Part shown: piece by piece, positions 50,455-58,470 of the stretch
How the letters are laid out: every line of letters begins with the position of its first letter
Numbering within the stretch: position 1 is the stretch's first letter
Source: Haloferax mucosum ATCC BAA-1512
GTDB lineage: Archaea; Halobacteriota; Halobacteria; Halobacteriales; Haloferacaceae
Assembly (NCBI RefSeq): GCF_000337815.1
Contig: NZ_AOLN01000018.1
Coordinates: 1-64,000, forward strand
DNA length: 64,000 nt
Direction: 5' to 3'
Translations under genes and position numbers: made by a program
The notes under the pieces: model-generated
The model's database searches: none
What the model saw: only the letters and a program-made list of their open reading frames with translations
What the model was told of the DNA's origin: nothing

Positions 50455-50771
50455 CCAGACGAACGAAATAGCCTCCGAGCGAAATTACTCCGTCCGACGA
50501 GACGGAAGCGGCAAAGTAGACGAAATCTGTAACATCAGTCCGCAACCTGGACAAAGCCGAACAACGACAGAATCACTGAGGGTCGCTCTTCTGCTGACCC
50601 GCTCAGGGAGGCGGCGGGAGGATGTTTCGTTTTAATCGGAGCAGAACTCTCCGAGTGCACTGTTCCGTGTTGGAAACGTTCACACGACGTTCGGAGACTC
50701 GTCCAGAACGACGTTCGATACGTCCTCTGGTAACATATATCATTCTGGCGCGACGTAGCTATCGAGATACA
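50455..50771. other. Intergenic region containing an aroQ-tail-like fragment and the SDR promoter
   Basis: No intact gene is present. At 50550-50579 the plus strand reads DKAEQRQNH followed by TGA, close to the last residues of chorismate mutase (NKAEQRENR, then stop). A TATA-like ACATATAT at 50733-50740 precedes the SDR start at 50772 by about 35 bp. The rest shows no pattern I can name. Confidence 0.45.
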
Positions 50772-51644
50772 ATGTCCGAACGAACAGGGTCGGGAGACAG
50801 TGCTCGAAAGCGCAGTCGCCCCGCCAAGAAAACCGCAATCGTGACCGGCGCGTCGTCCGGCATCGGCGAAGCGACCGCCGAAGCGTTGGCTACCGACGGT
50901 CTCGCAGTCGTTCTCGCGGCCCGCCGCGTCGAAAAACTGGACTCACTCGCCGCGCGAATCGAGTCCATCGGAGGCGACGCGCTCGTCGTCCCGACCGACA
51001 TGACCGTCGAATCGGACCTCGTCTCGCTGGTCGAAACGGTCATCGACGAGTGCGGCCGAATCGACGTGCTCGTCAACGGCGCTGGATTCGGTCTCTACGG
51101 CAGTGTCGAGGAGACGCCCATCGACGAGGCTCGCCATCAGTTCGAGGTCAATCTGTTCGGTCTCGCTCGCCTCACCCAACTCGTTATCCCGCACATGCGC
51201 GAAGCGGGCCGCGGTACAATCATCAATATCAGCAGTATGGGAGGGAAAATATGGACACCATTTGGTGCGTGGTATCACGCCACTAAACACGCCTTAGAAG
51301 GATGGAGCGACTGTCTGCGCTACGAAGTCGCACCGCACGGTATCGACGTCGTCGTCATCGAACCGGGGTCTATCGACACGGAGTGGGGCGACATCATGTT
51401 CGACGGCCTCCTCGAACGCAGTGGAGACGGCCCGTACGCCGAGTTGGTCCACGAGTTCGTCAACTCGAACCGAGCAGGTTCCGGGTCCGACCCGACAGTC
51501 GTTGCGACGACGATACGGAACGCAGTTCGTGCCACCAATCCGAATCCGCGCTACGCCGTCGGCGCGTACGCCAAGCCACTCATCGGTCTCCGTCGGTTCG
51601 GCGGCGACCGTGTCTACGACCGCGTCGTCGAGTACCTGCTGTAA
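50772..51644 (+). CDS. SDR-family oxidoreductase
   Basis: A 290-residue short-chain dehydrogenase/reductase. The cofactor motif TGASSGIGEATAEAL is near residue 25, LVNGAGFGLYG and INISSMGGKIWTPFG contain the Asn and Ser, and YHATKHALEG holds the catalytic Tyr-x3-Lys. The N-terminal 18 residues are basic and Ser-rich. It oxidises or reduces an alcohol/ketone; the substrate is unknown. Start at 50772 follows the TATA-like element; other in-frame Met codons lie upstream. Confidence 0.9.
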   Translation: MSERTGSGDSARKRSRPAKKTAIVTGASSGIGEATAEALATDGLAVVLAARRVEKLDSLAARIESIGGDALVVPTDMTVESDLVSLVETVIDECGRIDVLVNGAGFGLYGSVEETPIDEARHQFEVNLFGLARLTQLVIPHMREAGRGTIINISSMGGKIWTPFGAWYHATKHALEGWSDCLRYEVAPHGIDVVVIEPGSIDTEWGDIMFDGLLERSGDGPYAELVHEFVNSNRAGSGSDPTVVATTIRNAVRATNPNPRYAVGAYAKPLIGLRRFGGDRVYDRVVEYLL

Positions 51645-51679
51645 CCGAGTCGCGGGTGACCGAGCCGCGCCGGATTCGC

Positions 51680-52251
51680 TTACTCCCGTATCGGTGGCGT
51701 TTCGAACGTCGCCGTACAGTGCTGACAGACGACGACCGTCTCCGCCGTCTCGCCGAGTGTGAGTTGGAGGTCGTCGTGGCCGCAGTCGGGACAGGGTGCC
51801 GGTACGTGTTCGGATTCACAGCTCGGGCAGACGAACGTTACACCGTCTACTGCGATATCTAACCGCACGTTCTCATGACCGCAGTCGGCGCAGACGACGG
51901 GAATTCGAACGTCCTCGGTGTCGCGGGGCGCACCCATCGAAAACGCCACGAGGTCCGTCTCCGAGTCATTTCTCCCCGATTGAAACTCACCGGGCGCGAA
52001 CCGAATCGCCTCTCCTTTGCCGACGGAAACCTCGCCGTCCATCGTCTCGAAGGTCGCTTCTCCGTCGAGGACGACGAACACCTCTTTTGGTCCACGTGGG
52101 CGTGTAAACCGCCGGGAAAGCCCGCACCGGGAGGGATTCGATAGTGATTGAGTGCGAAATCAGTCGTCTCTACGGCGTTCGATAGGTCGCGCCGAGAGAC
52201 GTCTCCGGTAGTCGTAACCGGTTCCACGTCGCCGATGGCGACTTTCTTCAT
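51680..52251 (-). pseudogene. Cupin plus zinc-ribbon gene broken by a single-base deletion
   Basis: The 5' part (from ATG 52251) encodes MKKVAIGDVEPV and a cupin start through LHAHVDQK, then the frame goes wrong. The -1 related frame continues the cupin as VFVVLDGEATFETMDGEVSVGKGEA, and the same frame carries a double zinc ribbon, CADCGHENVRL and CPDCGHDDLQL, to 51680. Adding one A to the A4 run (complement of 52085-52088) restores HVDQKEVFVVLDG. It is either a pseudogene, a sequencing error in a homopolymer, or a phase-variable site. Intact homologues fuse the cupin to the zinc ribbons. Confidence 0.8.
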
Positions 52252-52356
52252 GGGCGTTCATCCAGCGCGTTCGACAAGTAATTCGGTGAACGGGGTCGAA
52301 TCGTGGCGCGTGTCGCTGTAACGCGGTCACTTATCACCGGCACTCTACTACATTCC

Positions 52357-53061
52357 ATGAGTGATGTACTCATGGGGTCAGTTATCGCCGAACTTCGCGT
52401 CTCCGGACCGAGTGCGATACTCACGGAAGATGCACTCCGAGAGCTTCCGGAGGCCGACGTTAGGATACAGTATCAGGGAACGTCCGAGAAAGCGGGACTC
52501 GTCGTCCAGGACTGCGACTTCGACGACTTCGAGGCGGCGATTCAGTCGGACCCGTCGATCGGCTCGTACGAGTGCGTAGCCGACTTCTCCGACGTACGGG
52601 TCTACAATATCACAGCGGGCTCGGTTTCGACGCTCGTCTCGGAATTCTTCGCCGACAGAGACATCCAAATCCTCAAAGCGACGAGTCCGCCCGGCGATTC
52701 GAAGTGGCGACTCCGCACCCGGTGCCCGAGCCGGGAGAACCTCTCCGAAGTCATCGCGGAGTGCCGCGACGCCGACAACACGGTCCAGTTGGACACGCTC
52801 TACTCCGAGGGTAACTCATCTGAGACGGACGTTTCTGGTTGCCCCGCGATGACGCGGCTAACCGACGAACAGTACGACGCGCTGGTGAAAGCCCACGAGA
52901 TGGGCTATTTCGAAATTCCGCGGGACACCTCACTCACCCAGTTGAGCGACACGTTCGATATCGGGTCGCAGGCGATGTCGGAACGACTGCGCCGCGGAGT
53001 GAACACGCTCATCGGCGCGCACATCCAGCGGGGGCAAGGGACGGCAGAAGCCAAAAATTAG
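52357..53061 (+). CDS. Bat-like HTH-10 transcriptional regulator
   Basis: A 234-residue protein with a Bat-type N-terminal domain (SVIAELRVSGPSAILTEDALRELPEADVRI) and a C-terminal bacterio-opsin activator HTH (LTDEQYDALVKAHEMGYFEIPR, then LTQLSDTFDIGSQAMSERLR). The same fold occurs at the C-terminus of the regulator at 15329-17074, but this one lacks receiver and GAF domains. Start at 52357 is preferred; the TATA-like CACTTATC at about 52329 lies near 27 bp upstream. The target genes are unknown. Confidence 0.88.
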   Translation: MSDVLMGSVIAELRVSGPSAILTEDALRELPEADVRIQYQGTSEKAGLVVQDCDFDDFEAAIQSDPSIGSYECVADFSDVRVYNITAGSVSTLVSEFFADRDIQILKATSPPGDSKWRLRTRCPSRENLSEVIAECRDADNTVQLDTLYSEGNSSETDVSGCPAMTRLTDEQYDALVKAHEMGYFEIPRDTSLTQLSDTFDIGSQAMSERLRRGVNTLIGAHIQRGQGTAEAKN

Positions 53062-53148
53062 TCGCCGAGGCAAAACAGTTCCGTCCGTCTCGTCGTCTCA
53101 AAAAAGACAGGTGCTACCGCGTGCAACCACAACAGAGACAGCCGACTC

Positions 53149-53616
53149 ATGCGCCTCGAAAAAGCAACAGCGGACGACATCCCCACTCTCGTCGAGTTCT
53201 GGTACGCGCTCGCATCGGAGATGGAACACTACTCTGAGTTCAATGTGCTGGTTTACGACGACAGTTCTGCGGTCCCCGAAGACGGCTTCAGGAGACATCT
53301 CGAACGCGACGAGTTCACTGACTATCTGATCGAAGAGGGGGACGAGTTAGTTGGCCTGCTGACGACCCGAATCGGTGAACATCCGTCGAGAGAGTACAGC
53401 AACTATCTCTCCGTCGTCAATCTATTCATCACCGAGCGCCACCGGAATCAGGGCTACGGTTCGGCCGTGATATCGCGGGTCAAACAACTCGCCCGCAAAG
53501 CGGGATGCGACCACCTCAAAGTCTCCTGCGAGTGGGAGAACGACGGCGCACGCCGGTTCTACGACGAAAATGGCTTCGAGGAAAAGCAGGTGACGTTCGT
53601 TCAGCAGGTGGAGTGA
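53149..53616 (+). CDS. GNAT-family N-acetyltransferase
   Basis: A 155-residue GNAT protein. It begins MRLEKATADDIPTLVEFWYAL, has the acetyl-CoA pocket FITERHRNQGYGSAVISRVK (with the R/Q-x2-G-x-G/A motif), and ends with NDGARRFYDENGFEEKQVTF. It transfers an acetyl group from acetyl-CoA to an amine or protein N-terminus; the acceptor is unknown. Single gene. Confidence 0.92.
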   Translation: MRLEKATADDIPTLVEFWYALASEMEHYSEFNVLVYDDSSAVPEDGFRRHLERDEFTDYLIEEGDELVGLLTTRIGEHPSREYSNYLSVVNLFITERHRNQGYGSAVISRVKQLARKAGCDHLKVSCEWENDGARRFYDENGFEEKQVTFVQQVE

Positions 53617-53714
53617 CCGCTTTGCGATTTTCCGACACCACCTCAGTCTCACCCAACGAGCGCCACGGTTCGAGAAGAGCCGAGTGGTGTGTCACCGCCG
53701 AATAGCACCTCCGG

Positions 53715-54110
53715 TCACAACCCGCTATCGCGGATGACCATCACCTTCACCCGCCGAACCGAATCGAAATCGCGGAGTTCGTACGTCAGCTCGCGGACCC
53801 GCTCTGCCGGCCCACGACAGAACAGCGATTCGAGACACCACTCGCCTTGATGGGTGTGGCTCGTGTTCAGGATGATGTCCTGAAACTCGTGTTGCGTGCC
53901 GTGAAGCGCCCGTATCACGTCGTGGTGGCGGTAGTCGAAGCCGACGAGTGCAACCACCTCGCCGGTCGTCTCTTCGAGACGGGAATGTGATTCGATGAAC
54001 TCCTGCATGGCCTCTCGAACGGCCCGCGAGCGGTTTTCGATGCCTTCGTCCTGCCACACCCGGTCGAACTCCGCGACTAATTCGTCGGGGATATTGAAGC
54101 TCGTCCGCAT
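53715..54110 (-). CDS. nikR: Nickel-responsive regulator NikR-like
   Basis: A 131-residue protein. The N-terminal ribbon-helix-helix (MRTSFNIPDELVAEFDRVW) binds DNA. The C-terminal ACT-type domain has the metal-site residues His74, His85, His87 and Cys92 (QHEF, HTHQGEWCLE), which correspond to His76, His87, His89 and Cys95 of E. coli NikR, with one residue less between the last His and Cys. In Ni-bound form it should repress the divergent nickel/cobalt transporter gene 124 bp away. Confidence 0.92.
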   Translation of the reverse strand: MRTSFNIPDELVAEFDRVWQDEGIENRSRAVREAMQEFIESHSRLEETTGEVVALVGFDYRHHDVIRALHGTQHEFQDIILNTSHTHQGEWCLESLFCRGPAERVRELTYELRDFDSVRRVKVMVIRDSGL

Positions 54111-54234
54111 CGATTCAAACTGATTCGCACAGCTACAAGATTCCTCTCTCTCGCCGACCCACCGTTATGACGATTGCCTCGATTCGGTATTAAAAACCGC
54201 TAAACGGCGTGTTTTCCAACGTACAGACAGAACC

Positions 54235-55194
54235 GTGTTTACTGGTGACACAGTTGGGTTATTCGCCGGGGCGGTGGCACTCGGAGCGATTCACGGCATC
54301 GAGCCGGGCCACGGGTGGCCGGTTGCGGCGTCGTACGCGCTCGACCAAGCGAACAAGTGGCTCTACGGGTTCGCGGCGAGTTTCATCCTCGGCGTCGGCC
54401 ACCTCGTGAGCAGTATTGCGATGGTCGCGGTGTTCTTCCACGCGAAAGCGTACTTTAACCTCACGCAGGTCAACGACCCGATTACGCTCGCACCCGGCGT
54501 CCAACTCGGCGGCCCGGTGAGTCTCGTCGCCGGCGTATTACTCGTCGCGTTGGGCGTCCGCGAATACACACAGGGTCATTCACATTCTCATGGGAATTCA
54601 CACTCTCACGAGAGTCCGCATTCCCACGGAACCTCGCACTTCCACGGGACCTCGCACTCCCACGGAACCTCACACTCCCACGGGACCTCGCACTTCCACG
54701 GGACCTCGCACTCCCACGAGAACTCACACACTCACGAGAAACCGCACTCCGCCAAGAGCCACGGCCGCGACGATGGGCGCAGTCACAGCCACCGCGACGA
54801 CGGACACTCGCACGTGGAGACGGCCGACGGACTGACCGCTCGACTCAAACGGGTCGTGCCGTTCGTCGGCGGGCATTCGCACGACTACGGCGCGGGAGAA
54901 TTGGAGACCGACCGCGGTCTGTTCGGTATCGCGTGGTTCGCGTTCGTGCTCGGGTTCGCACACGAAGAGGAGTTCGAGATTATCGCGCTCTGTGCCGGGT
55001 CGAACTACTGTCTCGAACTGATGAGCGCCTACGCCGTCACGGTCATCGCCGGCATCGTCGGCTTGACCATGCTCCTGCTCGCTGGCTACCAACACTACGA
55101 GACGAAGGTCGAACGGTACACGCCCTATCTGCCGGTGTTCTCGGCGGTTGTTCTCGTCGCCATGGGTGTCGGGTTCCTCCTCGGTCTCTTTTGA
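54235..55194 (+). CDS. NiCoT/RcnA-like nickel-cobalt transporter with a histidine-rich loop
   Basis: A 319-residue transporter with about seven hydrophobic segments. The N-terminal HGIEPGHGWPVAASYAL matches the metal-binding helix of NiCoT/RcnA transporters. After GVREYTQ comes a loop with about 30 histidines in HSHG-type repeats (about 115-190), then the C-terminal half resumes with FGIAWFAFVLGFAHEEEFEII. It moves Ni2+ or Co2+; import versus efflux cannot be decided. The start is GTG at 54235. The neighbouring divergent NikR gene strongly supports nickel. Confidence 0.93.
   Translation: MFTGDTVGLFAGAVALGAIHGIEPGHGWPVAASYALDQANKWLYGFAASFILGVGHLVSSIAMVAVFFHAKAYFNLTQVNDPITLAPGVQLGGPVSLVAGVLLVALGVREYTQGHSHSHGNSHSHESPHSHGTSHFHGTSHSHGTSHSHGTSHFHGTSHSHENSHTHEKPHSAKSHGRDDGRSHSHRDDGHSHVETADGLTARLKRVVPFVGGHSHDYGAGELETDRGLFGIAWFAFVLGFAHEEEFEIIALCAGSNYCLELMSAYAVTVIAGIVGLTMLLLAGYQHYETKVERYTPYLPVFSAVVLVAMGVGFLLGLF
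54577..54800 (+). repeat. Histidine-rich repeat region in the nickel transporter gene
   Basis: Runs of CACTCCCACGGAACCTCG-type 18-bp units encode repeats of HSHGTS and HFHGTS, at least five times between about 54610 and 54720, flanked by HSHE and HTHE variants. The unit is a multiple of three, so copy number can change without a frameshift. The histidines form the metal-binding loop of the transporter. Confidence 0.9.
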
Positions 55195-55304
55195 CCGCGG
55201 GGGTGGCCCGGCTGTTCGGCCCCTGTTTGTGGAGATACTCGGACACAACAACGTATTGATTACGACAATGGTTGTCAAATTATGCTCGGGCGACGGAACA
55301 ATAG

Positions 55305-55526
55305 GTGCGTGGTTCCGGGGAGGATGGCCACGAATCGGATTCGAGAAAACACACGACCATTTTCGTCGGGACCGACGAGGAACTCAGTGAGATTGCGTTC
55401 CTCGCCAGTTGGACCGCGCGCTACAGCGCAATCATCCACGGCATGGACTACGATATGGATACGTTCGAAGACGAATTCGGGCGGATGGCCGCGCACCTCG
55501 AAGAACAGATGGCCGACGACGACTGA
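55305..55526 (+). CDS. Small acidic protein, GTG start
   Basis: A 73-residue protein with HTTIFVGTDEELSEIAFLASWTARYSAIIHGMDYDMDTFEDEFGRMAAHLEEQM. It is helical and acidic with no cysteine pair. GTG at 55305 was chosen because a TATA-like AAATTATG (near 55277) lies about 28 bp upstream, predicting a leaderless mRNA. A short inverted repeat (55264-55276) overlaps the promoter. The family is unknown to me. Confidence 0.6.
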   Translation: MRGSGEDGHESDSRKHTTIFVGTDEELSEIAFLASWTARYSAIIHGMDYDMDTFEDEFGRMAAHLEEQMADDD

Positions 55527-55563
55527 CCAGTCGAAAAACACGCGGGCAGAAGCGTCCTTCCTC

Positions 55564-55570
55564 TTTTTTT
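55564..55570 (+). terminator. T-tract between convergent genes
   Basis: A T7 run 38 bp after the small ORF's stop, in the short convergent space before the membrane-protein gene on the other strand. Confidence 0.5.
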
Positions 55571-55601
55571 GTTCCTCGGGTTTCGAAACGCGACTCGCGC
55601 G

Positions 55602-56039
55602 TTACGGTGACGTTGCTGAGTCTGCGTGTGCTTTTGTACCTGCACGAGCGCGCCACGACAGCCCCGACGTGACGACGACCGCCACTGCGAGCAGGACGTA
55701 CGCAACCGGACCGACCGGATTCGTTTCGGTCCCCGCGGTCCCGAACAACCCGAGTACGACCAGACCGACAACGATGACGACGAAAAGACCGGTCAGTGCG
55801 GCCAACGCGTAGCCGAGCGTGTCGTCGCTGGACAACAAGAGGTAGCTAACGACGCCCGCAGTCGCCGCGACGAGAAAGAGCGCGGCCGTCTCTGGCGGTG
55901 GGTCCAATCCCGGCGTCTGAACCACGGCGATGTGGAAGAACATCGCGCTGGCGGCCGCTAACCCGCCGACGAACGCCCGCGTGAGGTGGTGCCAGCCCGA
56001 TTCGGTCTCTGTTTGGGGTGTCGCTGTCGCGTATGTCAT
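55602..56039 (-). CDS. Four-helix membrane protein
   Basis: A 145-residue protein with about four hydrophobic segments (LTRAFVGGLAAASAMFFHIAVV, TAALFLVAATAGVVSYLLL, LGYALAALTGLFVVIVVGLVVLGLF, GPVAYVLLAVAVVVTSGL). A soluble, Ala/Asp-rich C-terminal tail ends ADSATSP. I do not recognise a family. The Met at 56039 was chosen over one three codons upstream. Confidence 0.72.
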   Translation of the reverse strand: MTYATATPQTETESGWHHLTRAFVGGLAAASAMFFHIAVVQTPGLDPPPETAALFLVAATAGVVSYLLLSSDDTLGYALAALTGLFVVIVVGLVVLGLFGTAGTETNPVGPVAYVLLAVAVVVTSGLSWRARAGTKAHADSATSP

Positions 56040-56251
56040 AGCTAACACGTGCTAGCATATTGCATAGATTCATAGATAACCTACTCGCTCGCCTCGGACG
56101 CGGCGTCTTCAGTTCTAACACGACAGTTTCAACCCCGCGACTTCGTCCCACTGCGTTCCGCTTCGAGGCACGACTGAAAATTGTTGCTATCTTATCAACT
56201 AATTTCCTCGCCGACATTTCCATACTGGTGGAGTCCGTACCACCTCGTGGA

Positions 56252-56677
56252 ATGCCTACAAACCGAGCAGAAACGACGTGGACAGGTGGAAAGAGCGGCC
56301 GCGGTGAGTTCGAGACGGAAAGCGGCGCGGTCGAGGGGACGCTTACGTTCCCCACGCGGTTCGAAGACGAACCCGGCACGAATCCCGAGGAACTCATCGG
56401 CGTCGCCCACTCGGGGTGTTTCTCGATGCAACTGACGGCCTTCCTCGAAGACGAAGGCTACACCGCGAACAATCTTCACACGGTTGCTGACGTACATCTC
56501 ACCCCGGCCGACGGAGGGGGATTCGAAATCTCACAGATCGACCTGACGTTGGAGGCCGACATCCCCGACATCGACGACGAGACGTTCTCGACGCTCGCCC
56601 AACGGGCCAAAGAGAACTGTCCTGTCTCGAAAGCACTCGCCGGTCCCGAAATCACGTTGGACGCGACGCTCGTCTAA
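56252..56677 (+). CDS. OsmC-family peroxiredoxin-like protein
   Basis: A 141-residue OsmC protein. It has TNPEELIGVAHSGCFSMQLTAFL with the first redox Cys, and ENCPVSKAL with the second Cys, as in OsmC/Ohr organic-hydroperoxide reductases. It would reduce peroxides with thiols. The start at 56252 fits the family opening (RAETTWTGG). A T-run near 56710 may terminate the transcript. A second OsmC gene is convergent nearby. Confidence 0.9.
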   Translation: MPTNRAETTWTGGKSGRGEFETESGAVEGTLTFPTRFEDEPGTNPEELIGVAHSGCFSMQLTAFLEDEGYTANNLHTVADVHLTPADGGGFEISQIDLTLEADIPDIDDETFSTLAQRAKENCPVSKALAGPEITLDATLV

Positions 56678-56709
56678 CGCCACCCGTTTTCAGCGACTGA
56701 GACCCATTA

Positions 56710-56714
56710 TTTTT
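56710..56714 (+). terminator. T-tract after the OsmC gene
   Basis: A T5 run 33 bp after the stop, between two convergent OsmC-family genes. Confidence 0.35.
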
Positions 56715-56760
56715 GACCTCTCAGCGTTCCGTTCAGAACCGACAGCGGTCGCCATAGCGT

Positions 56761-57192
56761 TTAGGACTCGCGCGTGCTCAGCGCGGTAATCGACGGGGTC
56801 GATTCGAACACGTTGTCGCAGACCGGACAGCGCTTTTCGACCATCTCGACCCAGTTGGCCACCGTCTGGTCGTCGATGTCGGCGTCGATGTCGAGGACGA
56901 CCCGAATCTCTCGGTAGCCCGCCCGTCCGCCGTCGTGTTCGCCCTTGTAGACTCTCGGGTCTACATCACCAGCAACCGAGACGACGAGGTCGGCCAGTTC
57001 GAACCCCATCTCGTCGGCGACCATGTGGCCGACGGTGTTGTAACAGGCCGCGAGCGAACCGAGCATGTACTCGCCGGGCGTCCCGTCACCGCCGATGTCG
57101 AACTCGTTTCCCCCCGACGTCTCGAACCGCATCTGCGAGTCATCGACCCGCGACCCCTCGACAAACGTCGTCTTGTTGTGTTCGGTGCTCAT
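56761..57192 (-). CDS. OsmC-family protein (YhfA-like)
   Basis: A 143-residue OsmC-like protein with GEYMLGSLAACYNTVGHMVADEMG (first Cys) and EKRCPVCDNVFES (CxxC at the second site). The spacing is different from that of the neighbouring OsmC protein, so they belong to different subfamilies. It may be a thiol peroxidase or persulfide-related protein. Convergent with the other osmC gene across an 83-bp gap. ATG at 57192 was preferred; another lies four codons upstream. Confidence 0.88.
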   Translation of the reverse strand: MSTEHNKTTFVEGSRVDDSQMRFETSGGNEFDIGGDGTPGEYMLGSLAACYNTVGHMVADEMGFELADLVVSVAGDVDPRVYKGEHDGGRAGYREIRVVLDIDADIDDQTVANWVEMVEKRCPVCDNVFESTPSITALSTRES

Positions 57193-57246
57193 AATAGTAC
57201 TCAATAGGTTGACGGGATTTGTAGTTATGGTCGCTCAGTACCGCCC

Positions 57247-58053
57247 TTAGCGATTCGCCTCGAACCACTCGACGGCGAAATCGATGAGCGACGGTTGGTC
57301 TGCGAGCATGGCCGTCGCGGCCGCGACGCGTCCCTGCGTGGCACCGACTTCGGCTTCGAACTCGGCACCGAGTGCTCCGAAATCGTCGGTGTCGTGTTCG
57401 ATGTCCTCGTACTCGAAGACGACTCGCTCGCCGTCGCGGAGGAGCGGCGCGGTGCCCTGCGTCCGTTCTGTTTCGACGTCGGCGCGGTATTCCGCGAGGT
57501 GGAGCGACGTGTTGCTTCCGTGGCCGACACCGAGAAGAAGCACGTCGCCGCCGCGGTCGTAGAGGCGGGCCAGCGGTGACTCGTCTCCGAGACCGTCGTC
57601 GAGGCTGTGGTCGGAGGTGATGTCCTCGGCCGCCGAACCCCACGCGGCAAACGAGTACAGCGGGTGTTCGCTCCGGACGACGCCGGGGTAGTTCCGGAAG
57701 CACTCCGGTATCGCACCCATACCTCGGGTCGGCGTCACCGCGGGCCGAAACGGCGGCATCGACTCCCCGATGCGCTCGACCCAGTGGTCAGGAACCGGCG
57801 GGTCTTGCCAGACCGACGGGTCGGTGTACTGCGTCGTGTGCGTCGGCATGACGAGCGTCCCAGACGCTGTCAGCACGTCTTGGAGAGCGTCTACGACGGC
57901 CTGCGGGCCGCCAGCGACCCACCCGAGCGACTGCAGAGAGGCGTGAACGATGAGAGTGTCACCCGCCTCGACACCGAGGTCGCGGAGGTCGGACGCGAGC
58001 GAGGAGACGGTTCCCGGTTCGTCTACCTGCTCGACGGCGTCTGCTTCTGACAT
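57247..58053 (-). CDS. AAC(3)-family N-acetyltransferase
   Basis: A 268-residue acetyltransferase of the AAC(3)/YokD fold. Motifs are GDTLIVHASLQSLGWVAGG, LVMPTHTTQYTDP, GMGAIPECFRNYPGVVRSEHPLYSFAAWG and LLLGVGHGSNTSLHLAEYR. Bacterial members acetylate aminoglycosides at the 3-N position; archaeal substrates are unknown. Since aminoglycosides do not act on archaeal ribosomes, a native small-amine substrate is likely. TATA-like TTAAACG on the minus strand lies 29 bp before the start. Confidence 0.9.
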   Translation of the reverse strand: MSEADAVEQVDEPGTVSSLASDLRDLGVEAGDTLIVHASLQSLGWVAGGPQAVVDALQDVLTASGTLVMPTHTTQYTDPSVWQDPPVPDHWVERIGESMPPFRPAVTPTRGMGAIPECFRNYPGVVRSEHPLYSFAAWGSAAEDITSDHSLDDGLGDESPLARLYDRGGDVLLLGVGHGSNTSLHLAEYRADVETERTQGTAPLLRDGERVVFEYEDIEHDTDDFGALGAEFEAEVGATQGRVAAATAMLADQPSLIDFAVEWFEANR

Positions 58054-58077
58054 ACGCCGGCTGTCGGATGGATTCGG

Positions 58078-58085
58078 ATTAAACG
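58078..58085 (-). promoter_or_regulatory. TATA-like element for the AAC(3) gene
   Basis: CGTTTAAT on the minus strand is about 29 bp upstream of the ATG at 58053, predicting a leaderless mRNA. Confidence 0.5.
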
Positions 58086-58189
58086 TTTGTTTGCGCGGTC
58101 TCGACGCCCCGAAATCGGCAGTTTTGCTCGTATCGTTGTACCGTGACACATTCCAAAACTGTCAAGTACCAACTCGATATGTGTCAGCT

Positions 58190-58432
58190 ATGACATCTGT
58201 TTCGGCGCGAGACGCCCTCCGCTACGCAACCCAAGACGCAGTCGTCGGACTCTTTTTGGTCATTTTCGGCGGCTGGCTGTCCGTCACGCTTGGTGGTGTC
58301 CTGTTCGGCGGCCATCTGCTCAGCATGGTGTCGTTTATCGGTCTTCTCGTGTCCGTCGCCGGCGCGTTCGCAATGTTCGTCGGTCTCGTCGCGCTGGCGT
58401 ACAAGCTCCTGGTCGATAGCCGAGCCGCCTAA
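58190..58432 (+). CDS. Small membrane protein with two helices
   Basis: An 80-residue protein with hydrophobic segments AVVGLFLVIFGGWLSVTLGGVLFGGHLL and VSFIGLLVSVAGAFAMFVGLVALAYKLL and short polar ends. Start at 58190 follows the divergent AAC(3) gene by about 136 bp. It is convergent with surE. I do not recognise a family. Confidence 0.72.
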   Translation: MTSVSARDALRYATQDAVVGLFLVIFGGWLSVTLGGVLFGGHLLSMVSFIGLLVSVAGAFAMFVGLVALAYKLLVDSRAA

Positions 58433-58470
58433 TCGCGGACGAACGTGGCGGTTTCGGCGCGATACTGTTT

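Noticed and set aside
54577-54800. CRISPR array
   Set aside because: The repeats are in frame inside a transporter gene and encode histidines; no spacers of constant length and no cas gene.
57247-58053. Aminoglycoside resistance gene
   Set aside because: The fold is AAC(3), but haloarchaeal ribosomes are naturally insensitive to most aminoglycosides, so a native substrate is more likely.
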